A DNA stretch of 64,000 nucleotides from Plutella xylostella (GCF_932276165.1 NC_063987.1:496001-560000), one strand, 5' to 3'; counted from the first letter of the stretch, positions 11,554 through 23,570 are shown. Numbers and translations: made by a program. Notes: generated from the letters alone by a model not told the origin.

Positions 11554-14500
11554 CTGAAATGTGAAATTTTAATGTTAGGACGTTTTATCTTTGAGGCTTA
11601 TGCAAAAGGCCCACGTTGGGCGCCAACGGTAACGTTGTTTGCGAGACTGTTATTAAGTCGTAAATAACTTCAGTCGGCACGGGCGCTCCGGCATTAATAA
11701 ATATTTCACTTCATTACTCCTCTAATTACTGCACGAGGTAGCCTTTTACGTGTTTAATTGATCTTAATGACTATTCAGCGAAGCTTTCATAGCTTGATTT
11801 GATTTTACTGGCTAAGCGAGATGCGAACGTCTCTTTATCTGCTGATTATGTTTTTATAAAGAGCTATATAAATTGGCGAGAAACACACGAGTTTTGATTG
11901 TCTGTATTGTTTGAATACGGGGGGGGGGGGGGGGGCTAGATTATTTATAACTACTTACCTATAATTTTACCTATTGTCTTTACTGTGATAGAAGATAAAA
12001 ATATAACCAGAATAATATAGTAGGTAAATCGTAGCCAAAACCTATAGCACAACTTACCAGAGAGAGCTATAGCGACCTTCTCGACCCCTCCCAGAGGTTC
12101 GAGGGCGTCCCGCGCCTTGCTGCCGAACAGCTTCTCCAGGTAGTTTGGCCCGTGGGACGCCAGCAGCGACTGCAGGAATGACGCCGTCTCCTCCACTGGG
12201 GGTCTCTTCGCTGGGGATGGAGAGAGATAGCAGTTGAATCCTCAGTCCTCATTCACTTTATAGGTAAGTACTTGATATGGGCTAGTTATGGGAGGAAAGA
12301 TTGATTTCCCGTTTGTTAGTTTGACAAAGTACCTACCTAAGTAGAAAAGTGTACTACCTTCCTATGTTCTACGTATTGTTTTAATTACCTGTCCTAACTT
12401 AGCCTAGCTGGTATAAAGTTATTTTGCATTGGCTTACATGGCTTTAATAATAATACTGATATTGATACCTAACTAGTTACTTACCTAATTAATAAATACC
12501 TAGTTATAATACTACCTATAGTAATAACAGTATACCTACCACCAATACATAACATAATCATCAGACAGCAACATAATTAGACACAGATCAAATTAATTCC
12601 CCCTGGGAGCAAATTCTCACTTCGTTAGGTAACAAAGTGGGAAAATAGTTTCCTAACTGTCGTGTGCGTATGGAAATATGACACATTTCACTAAAGTCTG
12701 ACTTTATTCCACATATATTAACTTTAACATAACTACTTTATGTTTGATTCACCAAATACTACTCCGAAAGTAAACCAATTTCAATCTACTCCAATGACTA
12801 CCTAGTAAATAAATAATCAATGGAATTCAAAGTTATGCAAATTTACTTTCGGCAAACCCTTCCACGCCATTCTCTAACTTCTCTAGTTTGAGTTTTCTAT
12901 TGTATAAATTTCGGGAATTGTACGGTATTGTTAAATCAAGAGCGTGAATAATCTATTTACCTAACAGGTCGCAGGCGAAAAAACCTAGGTTTGTGTTACT
13001 ATTTCGGTAGGTACGTATATTTTGTTGAAACAGATTTTGGGGGCAACTGAATAAATAGGAAGGTAATTATGAAGGAAAGTTATACTTACTTACCTACAAA
13101 TTTTCATGTAGATAGATAATATCCCTTTGGGAGTACCTACCTATGTACCGACAGAATATGTAGCCAATTATGGTGATTGGGCTCGTTCATATTAATGTTA
13201 TTTCCAGATTCTCCGAACAATAAATTATATCATTTCATTCACAAACTCTGTAATTGGTCCCTTGTTGGCAATTAAGCAAGGTAGGCGGTTATCTGCTACT
13301 GTAACGGCGATATCATTTGATCCAATTAATTTTATATAACGGTTTCTAATCCCATTACATTTTAAAACTCCCCGATAGGTACCTACTTATATTTAGATAT
13401 ACTTACCTATCTGTATGACTCCTTGCAATAATAGGCTAGTTTTTTGAATTAATTTTTAGTCTGATTTGTGAACAAGATGAGACACTTTTTGGCATTTTAT
13501 ATAGGTACCTTGTCTAAGTAGACCTACCTATCAAATTACCATGTGTTCTAAAAGTTCGCTACATGTCGAAGTAGTACTGTACTGCCAGCAACTCTCCTAT
13601 ACCTGTAGCGGAGTAGGTATATACCATGCCCATGTGTACATAATAAGGTTGAAAACGTATACCCACCCGCAGTGCAAAGCTTGGAGTCTTCATCGTAGCC
13701 GTCGATGCAGTCCGGGGCGCCGTCGCACAGGTACTGGATGGAGATGCAGTTGCCGTCCACCGGGCACTTGAACGGCTCGTACGGGTGACAGTATTCTGAG
13801 GAACAGAAGGAAGTAAGAGTCAGTGGGTGGCAGTATTCTGAGGAACAGAACGAGGTAAGGGTCAGTGGATATTCTGAGGAACACAAGGAGGTTACGAGTT
13901 TGTGGATATTCTGAGGAACAGAAACAGGTTACGAGTCAGTAAATATTCTGAGGAACAGAAGGAGGTTAAGAATCAGAGAATATTCTGAGGAAAAAACGAA
14001 GGTTACGCGTCAGTTAATATTATGAGGAACAGAAGGAGGTCACGAGTCAGTAAATATTCTGAGGAACAGAAGGAGTTTAAGAATCAGAGAATATTCTGAG
14101 GAACAAACGAAGGTTACGCGTCAGTTAATATTATGAGGAACAGAAGGAGGTCACGAGTCAGTGGATATTCTGAGGAACAGGAGGAGGTCACGAGTCAGTG
14201 GAAACCAATGACAAAGGAATAAAGAGAGGACATGGCATATCCACGAAAAAAATGCGCTTACCTAAACTTTGGTTTCAATTAAAATGGCGGCGGTTTCCTT
14301 GAAAAATGTAAACAAACAAATTGTTTGACAGCTGAAGTACCTTGTGTTTGGATGTGAATCAAAATGGCGACCGGTCGCAATGTTGTTATTTTAGGCAAAG
14401 ACAAAACTACTGTTGTCCTTTTTTACGTACGATAACACCAATAAGTTAAAAAGAGACGACGATATATTTTTAAGTACCGATTTTTATGCCAGGTCCTCTC

Positions 14501-17500
14501 TTTATTCCTTTGTCATTGGTGGAAACAGGTTGTGTTTACTTATTGAACAATAGACCTATTGAACATTTTGTACAGGTGGCAGTATTCTGCGGAAGGAAGG
14601 AGGTTCGGGTGCGTGAAAAGAGGTTATTAAGTATAGGTTTTTTTCTTTTCTAGTTTCTGGTTTGTGCCTGCCTATCAACTGCTGCTTACTGTACAGGAGT
14701 AGGACTGGCCGGATGGAATAGCGGCTTAGATTAAATATCAGCGGTTAGAAAAACTGACTCCTGTGTTGAAGGTCCCGGGTTCGGAACCCGGCCGGGGCAA
14801 ATATTGGTTTAAATACATACTTATTAGGTATATTTTTTCTAATATTCGGGCCTGTGTGTACATACGGAAGCTTTTGTATTTTTAAGCAGGTTAATCTGAA
14901 TCTTCAAAGTAAAACAAGATCATTTTATAATAGTTACCAACAATATAATTAAGTATAATTTTATAAAAACAAGACATTGCATGATGATCCTATTATCTTA
15001 CTAATAAAATTCACAAGTTTTGATATTATTATTCATTATGCAAATTGGCAATATTAACCAGACAAGTCCTTAAGTTTCTAACTGACACAAGGTAGATAGC
15101 TAACTATGAAACTTATACTCCCGTATTAATATTTAATCAAACTAATAGTTTCCAAGAATCCCAAGTCTTCGATGTTGAACACTGTAGCCTATTAAAGTCT
15201 GAAGCACAAATTCAATTTTCGTTCAGTGCCAAGCCGGAAATGGTTAGTTAAACACTCGTCTTGAAGGCTTCATAAAGGAATTTTCACAAAAACCAAATAA
15301 CTAATAATTAACATCTGTAGCTATCTAAGGGCTAGCACGGGGCGCATTTAAGACGTGTCAAGAGTTTTGCATCGCGCTCACTCACATCGCGCAGCCTCAA
15401 GAGCGAGCGCGACGGAGAACTTTTGTCACGTCTTAATAGCGCCCTGTGCTACAGGGCCAGTTTTCGTTTTAACAATGCCACGTAAAAATAATACAAAAAC
15501 CAAACACGCTAAACTGATAACACCCCTTTTGCCAAAGGCGGCGGTTTAAATACAAAACAAAGGCACACGTAACATAACCCTCAGTGGAATAAGCTTAACT
15601 TTTGAATTCAATTATAATGTGAACATGCCATGGGACCCAGGTAATGTCTACCCAGATACCTCGGCGGAATATTTTAATAAAGACTTATTTAGTTACATAA
15701 TTATATTAAATACCGGTGTTACATACAGGTAATCCGATATTATAACGGTTTATAAGTAATTTTAAAGGTTAGGTAAGAGAGTTCATTACAACCAAAGACA
15801 ATGTAGATGTGTTCTTATGAAAGTAGGAAGATAAATTACCTACACTTTTCCGTAGTCTCACGCTCACGACTCACGACACAACACACACAATGAAGATTAT
15901 AACCCCAGCACAAATGTGAGATTATAAACAAATATCTTTCCCGGCCGTCATTCGAACCCAGGCCCCGGCCCGGCATTAGAATCAGCACAACAACTAAACT
16001 GCCAAATTATCTAAAAATATTAAGTACTATAAGTTGTAAAAAGGCTCTATATTTGGCAGACAGAGGGCGCGAAAAAGACATAGAATAAAAGTTGTTCAGA
16101 ATGACCCCAAGTACATACCTAAGCTGCCAGCAGATTACCTCAATCACGAGCTCCCTATTAATACTTAATACATGACATAAAGCAGCTTAATGCGGTGCTT
16201 ACAATCGCCGGCGTCGAGGTACGGAGCTATAAAATTGGCTCGTATTTTTTTATCACCCTTAAGAGTCATTCAATAAAGTTCTGTAAAATTTATTAGCAGT
16301 GGTTATTTTATTAAACAGCATGTTATAAAAAAAGTGCGATCAATAATTTAATAGCTTGGTGAGTATGTCATGGTGCCACTTTTCCTCAAAGCAAAACGAG
16401 ACTATATAAGTGAGTACATACCTAAGTAATTTGTTTTATTTGGTACATGTCTAAATAAATTACTAACAATCTTCATTAACAATTCAGCAGTCCAGCAATC
16501 GGTTAGCTTTGTAGTAGGTACCTAAGACCTAGATTCTAATTCGAAATCAAAAGATGTAATCCACAAAAGACTTTCGTCGTCAGATCTCGTTGATCCGGAT
16601 TCGCTCTCAGACCATCCCCCGTCTTAGATTAACGATGTACGAACAAGATGGTCTATCATATACAAAACCAAAGCAAAAACTTTCCGCATTTTGTTTACTG
16701 TCAAACCGTCGTTCTAGGTTCAACCTAATGACAATCATTGTACCAATTCAAAATAAGAGCTCTGTGATGGAAGAGGGGTGTTATTTGTCGAGACATAAAT
16801 TTTGCACTGCCACCCCATCTGATTCGTATATTGTTAATCTAAGTCCCCGCACTAATTGGACGGCTAATGAATGCGAACATCCGCCGGACCGGTCTTATCC
16901 TCTTTTAACTAGAAAGAAATCTCGTTACAACTCTGAAAGAACACTGGCTCTTCAGTACGAAGGTAGGGAAGTACCTCTTACCTTCGTTGTAATGAAACGC
17001 TCTTTTGAAAACGGTTATGTGATCTCTTCGTGTAAAGTTGAGGTGGAAACTTACATTATAGATACTAACAGTACCTCAGATTCTGAGATAAACGAGTGTT
17101 TAAATGAGAACCTTTACTTAAAAGGGTCAAGAGAGGGACTTTGACACTTACGTATTCAACTAAACTTTATCCAGGTTCTAAAACTATACCTTTACCTACT
17201 GATTGACAAACTTCTGCCTGCAAATTCTTATATACGTAACTATGTAGGGTCCGGAAAGGATAACATTTCGCCGGGTTGGGAGATTATTAAGTCATTAATT
17301 AAGAAGTCAGACAAACACACCGGTGTCAGAAATTACAAAAAATAATTCTAACATATGTAGATTAGACTAATTTTTACTACAAAATAATATTGTACCCATA
17401 TAAATTATCGCTAAAATTAGAATAAAAGGACATGAGTGTAGGTACAATACTCAAGAGTCAGATGTAAAGTACTTAAGTACATTAAAATTGTTAGTGGTTT

Positions 17501-20500
17501 GCGCGTTATCGTTAAATAAACAGTGGGAACTTAATTAAAAGTCAAACAAATGTAATAAAATACGATTTACTCAGAATTATCCTTAAAAAACAAAAGGCTC
17601 CGGTGGGCATTCATAAATTAGACAAAATTTTACCAAACAATTAAGTTTCTATTTAGAAGGGCTGGGTTTTTAAAAACAAAAATAGGTACTCATTGTTTTT
17701 AAAGTTGTTTAAATCTTTCAACGAAATTCAATTTCGCTTCTAGTGTCGTTTGAATATGTTTTAATTTGCATATTTTTTTGTTAGTGAGTTTAGAGACTAT
17801 CTTATTACATATTTAAGTAAATAATAATAACATAGTCTCTGTACTCTGTACCTATCAATAGTAGAGGTCTCTAAACTCGACGGTATCTGATCAACATTTT
17901 CAGTCAGTCAACGTACCTACTTACCCGATATACTGATCTTAGCCAGTTTAATTATGGGTCCACCTCAAACGGAGAAACAATGAACATAGGTACCGATGCA
18001 TCTGATAAAATTCCATCCTGTATATAAGTACGTACTTAAATGTTTTTTTTTGTATTTTATACGAAACTTATCCCGGGCAGTCTGTGTATCCCATTAACTT
18101 GTAATTGGCTCAGTGGCCCGCGGGACGCTGCAGGAAGCTCCGTTTGTATCGCTTTGTGTCGCCGTAAGCTTAGGTGAAAAAAGTAAAAAATTGTTCCGAA
18201 CCCAACAATAAGATGTTTTCAAGGTGCGGCCAATGAAGATCTCTGACTAGGCTTTACGACTGCTGCCGAAAGCGCAACCAGGACGAATGGCTAAACGTGC
18301 CTTCTGAAGCACGGAAGCTCCCTGAAAACAACCATTTGAAATCGATCCCACATCCAATGAGTGACTGTGCCATGTGTTGCTTAACTTCGATGATCGGTTT
18401 CGATCTCTGACGCTAGCTGGCCTACGGTCGCTGTCTAGTCAAAATCATAACCCTCTTTTTTATATCGTCAATTCGTCATAGCCGGGTAAAAATAAGTAAT
18501 GACTAATGGGCCACTTTATTCATAACAACTGTTCATTAAAAGTTTCAACATTAATTGGTACGGAAGACATTTATTTAATGGATTCAGGGTGTGTCGGTAA
18601 TTGCGCAAACTTGAATAAAAAATGACATTGTTTATATTCAGCCGTTCCTTTCACCCAGGTCGTTGAACCGCCAACGGCGTTATATCTAGAATAGTAACTT
18701 AGTTAGTATTGGGTTTAGAGTTTCAATTAAATTGACCGAAAGTCGACTTTTGTAACTTTTAATGATTGCTAGTCTAAATCAAGTTTTGGAACCAGTTCCT
18801 TAAGAAAATAAGATTACGTGTATGGAACAGGTTCTAAAACTCCAGTTCCAAACATGGCCGAAGCGGGAATAAACATTCTCGCCATTATTACTGACATTTC
18901 TGGACGTTTTCCTTATTACGATGCCAAAAAACTACTTAATGCATTTCCCAAATGGTTTGTCTCAAAATTAAGTGTTTTCCACACATTGGTCCCTGAAGAT
19001 TTCCCATGTAGTAAAAACGGGTGATTTATTTCTTCCTTTCAGTGGGACATCTGTGTACTTTTTTTTTGAGTCCCGTAAATTGCATATAACTTCAACTTCT
19101 TCATTTTACGGGGCAGAATATACCTCAAAAAACATAGAAACGGTCGTTCGGTTCAATATTGGATTCGCTACAAAATGGATGAAAAAAAAGACAGTGCCAT
19201 CGTGTTTTCACATTTGCTATACCAAAAAAAACCGCAATAAGTAAGATATAACAATTTATAATTCGAGACGCTAACTTATTATATTTTATAATAATAAAAA
19301 CACCATCCGTAGCAGTGAATAAAGACCCTTCGCGTCGCCTTGTCTTATCGTTATTGTGACATTGTGTTAACGACGTGATCTGACGAAGACATTAATTATA
19401 TTTCTGCCATCTGCTGGCTTCAGCGTAACGGATGCCGTTTATTATACAGGATTGTTCAAGACCCTTTGTTTGTTATTAAGAAACATGTTTATGGAGATTA
19501 TGCAAATTGTATTGTTGGCTGTGTTGTATGAATTATATATTTCTCGTATTTCAAAGACACTTTGTTTACGTACGAGGGGATAAAGTTACTCTTTACACTT
19601 GTGAAGTTTATTATATCGAAAATGTATCGAAATAGTTTAATTAATTTAAATTTAATACATTAGTAATGAGATGGGTCATAAGTAAAACTATACATTACTC
19701 ACTACTTTACTAGACTACATAACTAAGCTTGATTAGACGATGATAAAATATAACATTATGCCTAGGTATATCGTCATTTTATAGCTGCTAATAACTGCCA
19801 TAAAAGACGTAGAGAATCATAGAACACAATAATTTGCTACGACGTGGCGTAGCGTATGTTTGCTACGGCGTCGTAGCATCTTGCTACGAGGCTACGAATC
19901 GACGTAGCACTTGTGTGTTGGCTACGAAATGAAATGAAATTACAGTGCCACAAACTTATCTGTTCCGGTGAGAGCGAACTAAATTGATCCATATCTCATT
20001 ACTTACTAATGAATTGTATATTGTAAAAGATTAGATGGGTTTATTAACACCGCAAAAGCAAATTAACAATACGAGCAAACTTAAAATCTTATAGAATTAA
20101 GAAATATTAGCACAGCTACCACAAAAAACTATAAACACTGTTTAACAAGTGTTTAAAACGATATTTGACAGATTTTGTAGGCGTTTGACAGCGCTAAACA
20201 CCTGTTAAATACTGTCTAAGTTTTTGTGGTAAGGCCCTTGATATTTATGTTAGCTGTCACCGGAACAGATAAGTTTGTGGCACTGTATATCGTTTATTTT
20301 TGACGTAGAATTTTACAATTACTTGTCAAAAGTCATAATTTACTCTACCACCATTTCACAAAGGCCCCGTCAAAGAAATGGCGTACTAGTGGCATAGCGT
20401 CATAATAATAATTACAAATTACTTTTTTCTGCGTCTTCTACTGTACTGATTCGTCATCGATAGACAGTTAGTCAGGCTGCGCTTCAACTATAGTAGGTAT

Positions 20501-21312
20501 GTATTGTTAATTTCATGTTAGCGAACCGTTAAATGATTTTGTTAATCATGTACACATTTTACATTATTTGTATCACTTTCAGATTATCAGGCGCATTCAT
20601 CAGTATTATTGGTCATGTAGTAATTTATTTTTATTATACTATGTATTGTAGAAAGATAACAATAGCATGTCAAAAAGATATTTGGAACTACACATACATT
20701 TTAATGACGGATCGATTTGAAATTTTAAGTGCCCATTGCTTATTTGTATAAAATTCTGAATTCTGATACTTTATGTTTTTTACCACCATCCGATAATTGC
20801 TACTCTTTCTTGCCAGGCTGTAAATCATCATCATCATTAGCCTATAGCAGTCGACTGCTGGACTTAGGGCTCTCCCAAAGCTCGCCACTGGGTGAATCAT
20901 TACCAGTCACCTTTCTTGCTAACCTGTTCCATTTATAAAGCGCTAGACTTTATTTTGTTGTTCTTATTTATTTATTCAGTATATGTAGTGTTTAAGTACT
21001 TTATTATACACTTACACCACAGCTACCTCTAATCCATTTTTTTTAAAACTCTCATCCATCCATAGGTTGTCTGGTAGAGATTGCTATAAGCAATAAGGCC
21101 GCCTTTTTGTACGGTTTTTATTTTTAAGCTTTATTTTGTATTTTTTTCTGTTTTTGGTGCAAATATAGGATTGTAGTTGTAGTAGACTCACCGGATCGTT
21201 TAGAGTGGTGTCCGTACAGGCGGTTGAGGTCGAGCGCTCGCACCGTGTGCGACAGCGCGCAGCACAGCGCCGCCAGCGCCGCCACGCTGTACGCCATGCG
21301 ACACACCGCCAT
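11360..21312 (-). CDS. Prohormone-4: Prohormone-4 (IDLSRF-type neuropeptide precursor with LDL-receptor class A domain), 198 aa
   Basis: Four coding exons on the minus strand: 21312-21192, 13795-13667, 12210-12058 and 11553-11360. All have GT..AG borders and phase-1 junctions, giving 597 nt. The product has a signal peptide (hydrophobic core AALAALCCALS), then a short peptide LDLNRLYGHHS released at a Lys-Arg site. An LDL-receptor class A domain follows with six cysteines and the acidic calcium-binding DGYDEDS, then a second KR site and a conserved C-terminal region ending KLVNTGFLD. This matches insect prohormone-4, known from honeybee as the source of the IDLSRF peptide; it is a secreted neuroendocrine precursor whose receptor is not settled. 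In this window IDLSRF has become LDLNRL, while the C-terminal part looks strongly conserved. Intron 1 is 7.4 kb and full of mobile elements. An AG acceptor just before the start codon suggests an upstream non-coding exon. Confidence 0.95.
11554..12057 (-). other. Prohormone-4 intron 3
   Basis: Donor GTAAGT (12057-12052) to acceptor TTTCAG (11554). It contains a run of 17 G on the plus strand at 11919-11935. Confidence 0.85.
12058..12210 (-). CDS. Prohormone-4: Prohormone-4 coding exon 3
   Basis: Starts after acceptor CATCCCCAG and reads KRPPVEETASFLQSLLASHG, then NYLEKLFGSKARDALEPLGG. The dibasic KR directly at the exon start is a likely prohormone-convertase site separating the LDLa domain from the C-terminal region. 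GC-rich relative to the surrounding introns. Confidence 0.95.
12211..13666 (-). other. Prohormone-4 intron 2
   Basis: 1.46 kb of AT-rich sequence with many TAGGTACCTA-like words. No coding sequence or clear mobile element was seen. Confidence 0.8.
13667..13795 (-). CDS. Prohormone-4: Prohormone-4 coding exon 2 (LDL-receptor class A domain)
   Basis: Encodes YCHPYEPFKCPVDGN, CISIQYLCDGAPDC and DGYDEDSKLC, an LDLa module with its six cysteines and the C-terminal acidic calcium cage, in a single exon. The donor is GCGG|GTGGGT at 13666. The acceptor CTCAG at 13796-13800 is embedded in the first unit of a tandem repeat that copies this splice site many times. Confidence 0.95.
13790..14205. repeat. 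37-bp minisatellite made of the exon-2 splice acceptor region, about 11 units
   Basis: Eleven units of 37-42 bp follow the pattern ATATTCTGAGGAACAGAAGG, then AGGTTACGAGTCAGTGG. The first unit overlaps the start of coding exon 2. On the minus strand every unit carries CTGTTCCTCAGAAT or a one-base variant, the motif that forms the real 3' splice site. A twelfth, diverged unit lies near 14575-14620 beyond the MITE. Confidence 0.92.
14198..14526. mobile_element. hAT-like MITE, 313 bp, with 8-bp target duplication
   Basis: Element 14206-14518 begins CAATGACAAAGGAATAAAGA and ends with the reverse complement; the inverted repeats are about 33 bp with one mismatch. GTGGAAAC flanks both sides (14198-14205 and 14519-14526), an 8-bp target duplication as made by hAT (or P) transposases. 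No ORF. It inserted into the 37-bp minisatellite, so it is younger than the array. Confidence 0.88.
14700..14820 (+). repeat. tRNA-headed SINE fragment, plus strand
   Basis: GGTCCCGGGTTCGGAACCCG (14770-14789) is a B-box arm of the same type as in the SINEs at 1.9 and 62 kb. It is preceded by a degenerate A-box region with GCGGTTAG. The upstream part is diverged, and no TSD was identified. Confidence 0.55.
14821..15330. other. Prohormone-4 intron 1, unique-looking part
   Basis: AT-rich DNA between the SINE fragment and the palindromic MITE; nothing else supported. Confidence 0.4.
15331..15452. mobile_element. Short palindromic MITE, 122 bp
   Basis: The left end CTAGCACGGGGCGCATTTAA matches the inverted right end GTAGCACAGGGCGCTATTAA; the repeats extend about 32 bp with mismatches. 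The GC-rich centre contains GCGAGCGCGACGG. A second copy with the same TAGCACGGG termini lies at 63760-63895. Target duplication not resolved. Confidence 0.7.
15900..16015 (-). repeat. tRNA-headed SINE fragment, minus strand
   Basis: Near 15941-15975 the minus strand reads GGCCTGGGTTCGAATGACGG, a B-box arm, followed in plus coordinates by the degenerate head ending ACTAAACTGCC. It resembles the other SINE copies in the window. Confidence 0.45.
16590..17144 (+). CDS. Unassigned 184-aa ORF inside prohormone-4 intron 1
   Basis: This is the longest open frame in the window that is not explained by a known gene or element: 555 bp without a stop in AT-rich DNA, antisense to prohormone-4. The C-terminal half has mixed, protein-like composition (KKSRYNSERTLALQYEGREV, then a Ser/Asn/Glu-rich tail). 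There is no signal peptide, membrane segment or motif that I recognise. It may be a single-exon orphan gene, a decayed element fragment or chance. Confidence 0.25.
   Translation: MIRIRSQTIPRLRLTMYEQDGLSYTKPKQKLSAFCLLSNRRSRFNLMTIIVPIQNKSSVMEEGCYLSRHKFCTATPSDSYIVNLSPRTNWTANECEHPPDRSYPLLTRKKSRYNSERTLALQYEGREVPLTFVVMKRSFENGYVISSCKVEVETYIIDTNSTSDSEINECLNENLYLKGSREGL
17145..19835. other. Prohormone-4 intron 1, central part
   Basis: Mostly unremarkable AT-rich sequence. A segment at about 18236-18440 belongs to an interspersed repeat family also present, inverted, at 60.66-60.9 kb. A weak symmetric element lies at 17785-17880 (GAGTTTAGAGACTA against GTCTCTAAACTC). Short ORFs at 18818-19024 and 18972-19244 show no domain. 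Confidence 0.4.
18236..18440 (-). repeat. Interspersed repeat copy shared with 60.66-60.9 kb
   Basis: The minus strand reads GAGCTTCCGTGCTTCAGAAG then GGCACGTTTAGCCATTCGTC, CTGGTTGC; the plus strand near 60688-60735 reads GCTTCCGTGCTTCGGACGGC then ACGCTAAGCCGTGTGTCCCG, GTTGCTGCC. The two are clearly related in opposite orientation. Class unknown; could be a LINE untranslated region or a SINE. Confidence 0.5.
19838..19930. repeat. Cluster of GCTACG / CGTAGC motifs
   Basis: Within about 90 bp the 6-mer GCTACG or its complement occurs about eight times (GCTACGACGTGGCGTAGCG, GCTACGGCGTCGTAGC, GCTACGAGGCTACGAATCG, ACGTAGCAC, GGCTACGAAA). The segment can fold into several alternative hairpins. It abuts the Tc1/mariner-like MITE and may be the subterminal repeat of a further element. 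Confidence 0.5.
19943..20285. mobile_element. Tc1/mariner-type MITE, 343 bp, TA target duplication
   Basis: Perfect 29-bp terminal inverted repeats at 19943-19971 and 20257-20285 begin CAGTGCCACAAACTTATCTG. TA flanks both ends (19941-19942, 20286-20287), typical of IS630/Tc1/mariner integration. The interior has no coding capacity. The termini closely match those of the larger element at 40835-41901 (TAGTGCCACAATCTTATCTG), so that family may have supplied the transposase. A second element sits inside. Confidence 0.92.
20117..20231. mobile_element. 115-bp MITE nested inside the Tc1/mariner-type MITE
   Basis: Starts TACCACAAAAAACTATAAAC and ends with an imperfect reverse complement TTTTTGTGGTA. 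The inverted arms are about 37 bp and both contain AAACACxxGTTTAA-like blocks. Probably a distinct family inserted secondarily; a TSD cannot be separated from the TA at the ends. Confidence 0.65.
20824..20905 (-). mobile_element. 3' end fragment of an RTE-type LINE
   Basis: The minus strand reads CTTTGGGAGAGCCCTAAGTC then CAGCAGTCGACTGCTATAGG and ends in a (TGATGA)n tail. This is the same 3' end as the fragment at 52168-52435 and the one at 42003-42101. Confidence 0.7.
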
Positions 21313-21314
21313 GG
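21192..21314 (-). CDS. Prohormone-4: Prohormone-4 coding exon 1 (signal peptide and mature peptide)
   Basis: After an AG acceptor (21316-21315) two bases precede ATG at 21312. It encodes MAVCRMAYSVAALAALCCAL, a signal peptide ending about SHTVRA, then LDLNRLYGHHSKRS. The donor GTGAGT follows at 21191. The acceptor implies at least one upstream non-coding exon; I could not locate it. Confidence 0.92.
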
Positions 21315-22454
21315 CTGGGAACAAGGAAATAATGCTGTTGTAAGGATTGCTTCAAACACCTATGGAGTACGAGGGGACGAAAAAGACTACAGGAGTAAAA
21401 GATCTAAATATGCCAAGTGAAATCGTTCTCAGAAAAACGGAGGGCGGCGTTCGTTTTCGTCTTTGCAACATGTTTGAGCAACAAAGACGAAGGGTTTGGC
21501 CCGCAAAAAAACAGTTGCTTTGTCGTAGTTTAAAAAACCGGCTTTTAGAAACGGTTCGTCTCGACAACCCTCACTCATGAAATGTATTAATAGTGGTTAA
21601 TTGCAGATGCTAGGTTTTCGGATTAGTGTCAGCACAATCTGCTTGGCATAAATAAATAATACTATCATATTTCCCTTTTAATAAATGTATACATATAATT
21701 ACATCATTAGAGTTTTATTACACTAACAAAAACGAAAGAAGTTTTTTTTTATATTTAAAAAGCAGCAAGTAAAAATCCTCGTTACTGAGGTTAAAGAACA
21801 CTTTCTTTCAGAAAAAGGCTAATATTTCAGAGTGTCTTCGTTAGTGGGACCGAGTAGATATAATGGCAGCCATTTTCTGTAGAAAACTCCGTATTTGCAG
21901 TTCATTCGTTGAAGCAACACCTCCTAATTAAGTTTAAACATGTTTCACTCCGAAGTGCCTTTTAATTTCTAGTTAGAGACTCGTTTTACTGACTCTAGGA
22001 AATTGTGGATATAAAACTTGATATTAGAATAATAAGTCGTGTTGGCGTTGGGTTTTCCTTTAATAGTTCGTGCATGGGTTCTAATAAGTTTGAACTCACG
22101 AACTCTCTAGAATTGAAAACTGATTCCTTTACATTTTTGGAGTTGCGAAAATGGTATAGGTAGTAAGCCGAGAGGGGTGACAATTTTTTACAGTATATTT
22201 GTCTGAAAAAAACGAGTAAAACACAGCCAAAAAAACTGCACATCTTTATCTATTCTTTATTCTATCAACGTTATACGTATAGATGTGTTAAATTATATAA
22301 TACCTATCCTAGTGCTTTTAAACAAATTATACCAATGGATTTTAATTAATTAATACTAATTCCAAGCAAACTACCGCTTTTGACTTTACATTACAGAGCC
22401 ATGTAGTATACAAATTCACTTTATTGTTACATAATATTATTGCCAAGTGTCTAT
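21315..22454. other. Upstream of prohormone-4 coding exon 1
   Basis: Presumed 5' intron or promoter side of prohormone-4. A small hairpin TTCGTCTTTG...CAAAGACGAA lies at 21461-21493. No exon, TATA box or ORF with a recognisable domain was seen. Confidence 0.4.
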
Positions 22455-22909
22455 CCCCGGTTTCGCAACTGAGTATTTGAGGTTGAGTCGTTCTCAAAGC
22501 CTACTTAAGTTCATACTTATTAAATTTCTGTTTCTGAATTGAGATTTCTTATGATTGAGTTTGGTTTGAGCAACAGAGCTTGAGAAATCTCAAATTTGAC
22601 AGTTGGCATGCTTATCTTCATGCTTAGCGACAAAAATGCGTTTCACAACGCGTTTGACAGCGCTCAAACCGTACTTGCTCAAAGTTGAGTCTGTCAAATT
22701 TAAGTAACCAATTTCGGCTACTTAAACCTTAATCAAATATTTTTACTTATAATTATTGTGAAATATCAAGTAATATACAAGAGTTTTGTTTGCTGTACAA
22801 TGTGTCCAGTGACGATACTTCGTTAATGTAATCTTATAACACCATTCATAAATGCAGCCATACCGTCACAATAAGCATTTAATAGAGCCCAGAACCCAAC
22901 AAGAAACAC

Positions 22910-23080
22910 CATTGAGTGATGCTTTGTGGTGCTAAAGAGAAGATTCCCATATCTACATTATGGAATGCAACTCAAATTGCAGAAGGTTTAAAAGGTCATT
23001 ATGAGATGTTGCACAACATGGCTCTAGAACTAGACGATTATACTTGTGGTTCTGGACAATGAAATAGAAGAGGAACCATA
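22910..23080 (+). pseudogene. Harbinger (HARBI1-like) transposase C-terminal relic
   Basis: Across two reading frames the DNA gives RRFPYLHYGMQLKLQKV followed, after a 1-base shift, by LHNMALELDDYTC. This corresponds to the conserved FPxL...K...ACAVLHN region near the end of PIF/Harbinger transposases. Stops and a frameshift make it non-functional. Confidence 0.6.
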
Positions 23081-23334
23081 TGCTGTGCAGCCTTTGCCTC
23101 AAGAACTGCAAAGTTTTGAAAACAAGAAGAATATGCTGAAAGAACCATGTAAGAACAGCACTGGTGGAGACATATTAAATATTTATGAATGTAAGGACTT
23201 ATATTAGATTTCATGGCTATAAATAAAAATATTTGTTTAAACTTTTATATTCTTTAATTAATAATATTTTTTATCAGGAAACAACAAAAATCACAGTAAT
23301 CACTTAGAAATCAAAATAATGCTCCGGGTATGAT

Positions 23335-23570
23335 TTGTTGTTGTTGTTCTAAGGTACCCTGGTGGTACAGAGGGTCTTCACGAGAGTGCGTCACGCCGTC
23401 CGGTCCTCAGCAACCGCTCTGGCCTCCGTCCAGCTCAGGCCTTGCGCTCGCAGCTCGCCGTCGACTGTACGCCGCCATGTGTGCACGAGGCGACCGCGTC
23501 TGCGGTGGTGCGTCCCTTCTGATAGTGTGGCCGATCAATCTCCAATTCGCCATGCGACTTATTACTTGAT
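23335..23570 (-). mobile_element. LINE 3' fragment with broken ORF
   Basis: On the minus strand, blocks MANWRLIGHTIRRDAPPQ and, in another frame, VDGELRAQGLSWTEAR and AEDRT match the C-terminal region of RTE/CR1-like LINE proteins, ending near an (AAC)n-rich tail at 23337-23352. The plus-strand open frame 23362-23901 is a shadow of it. Confidence 0.65.
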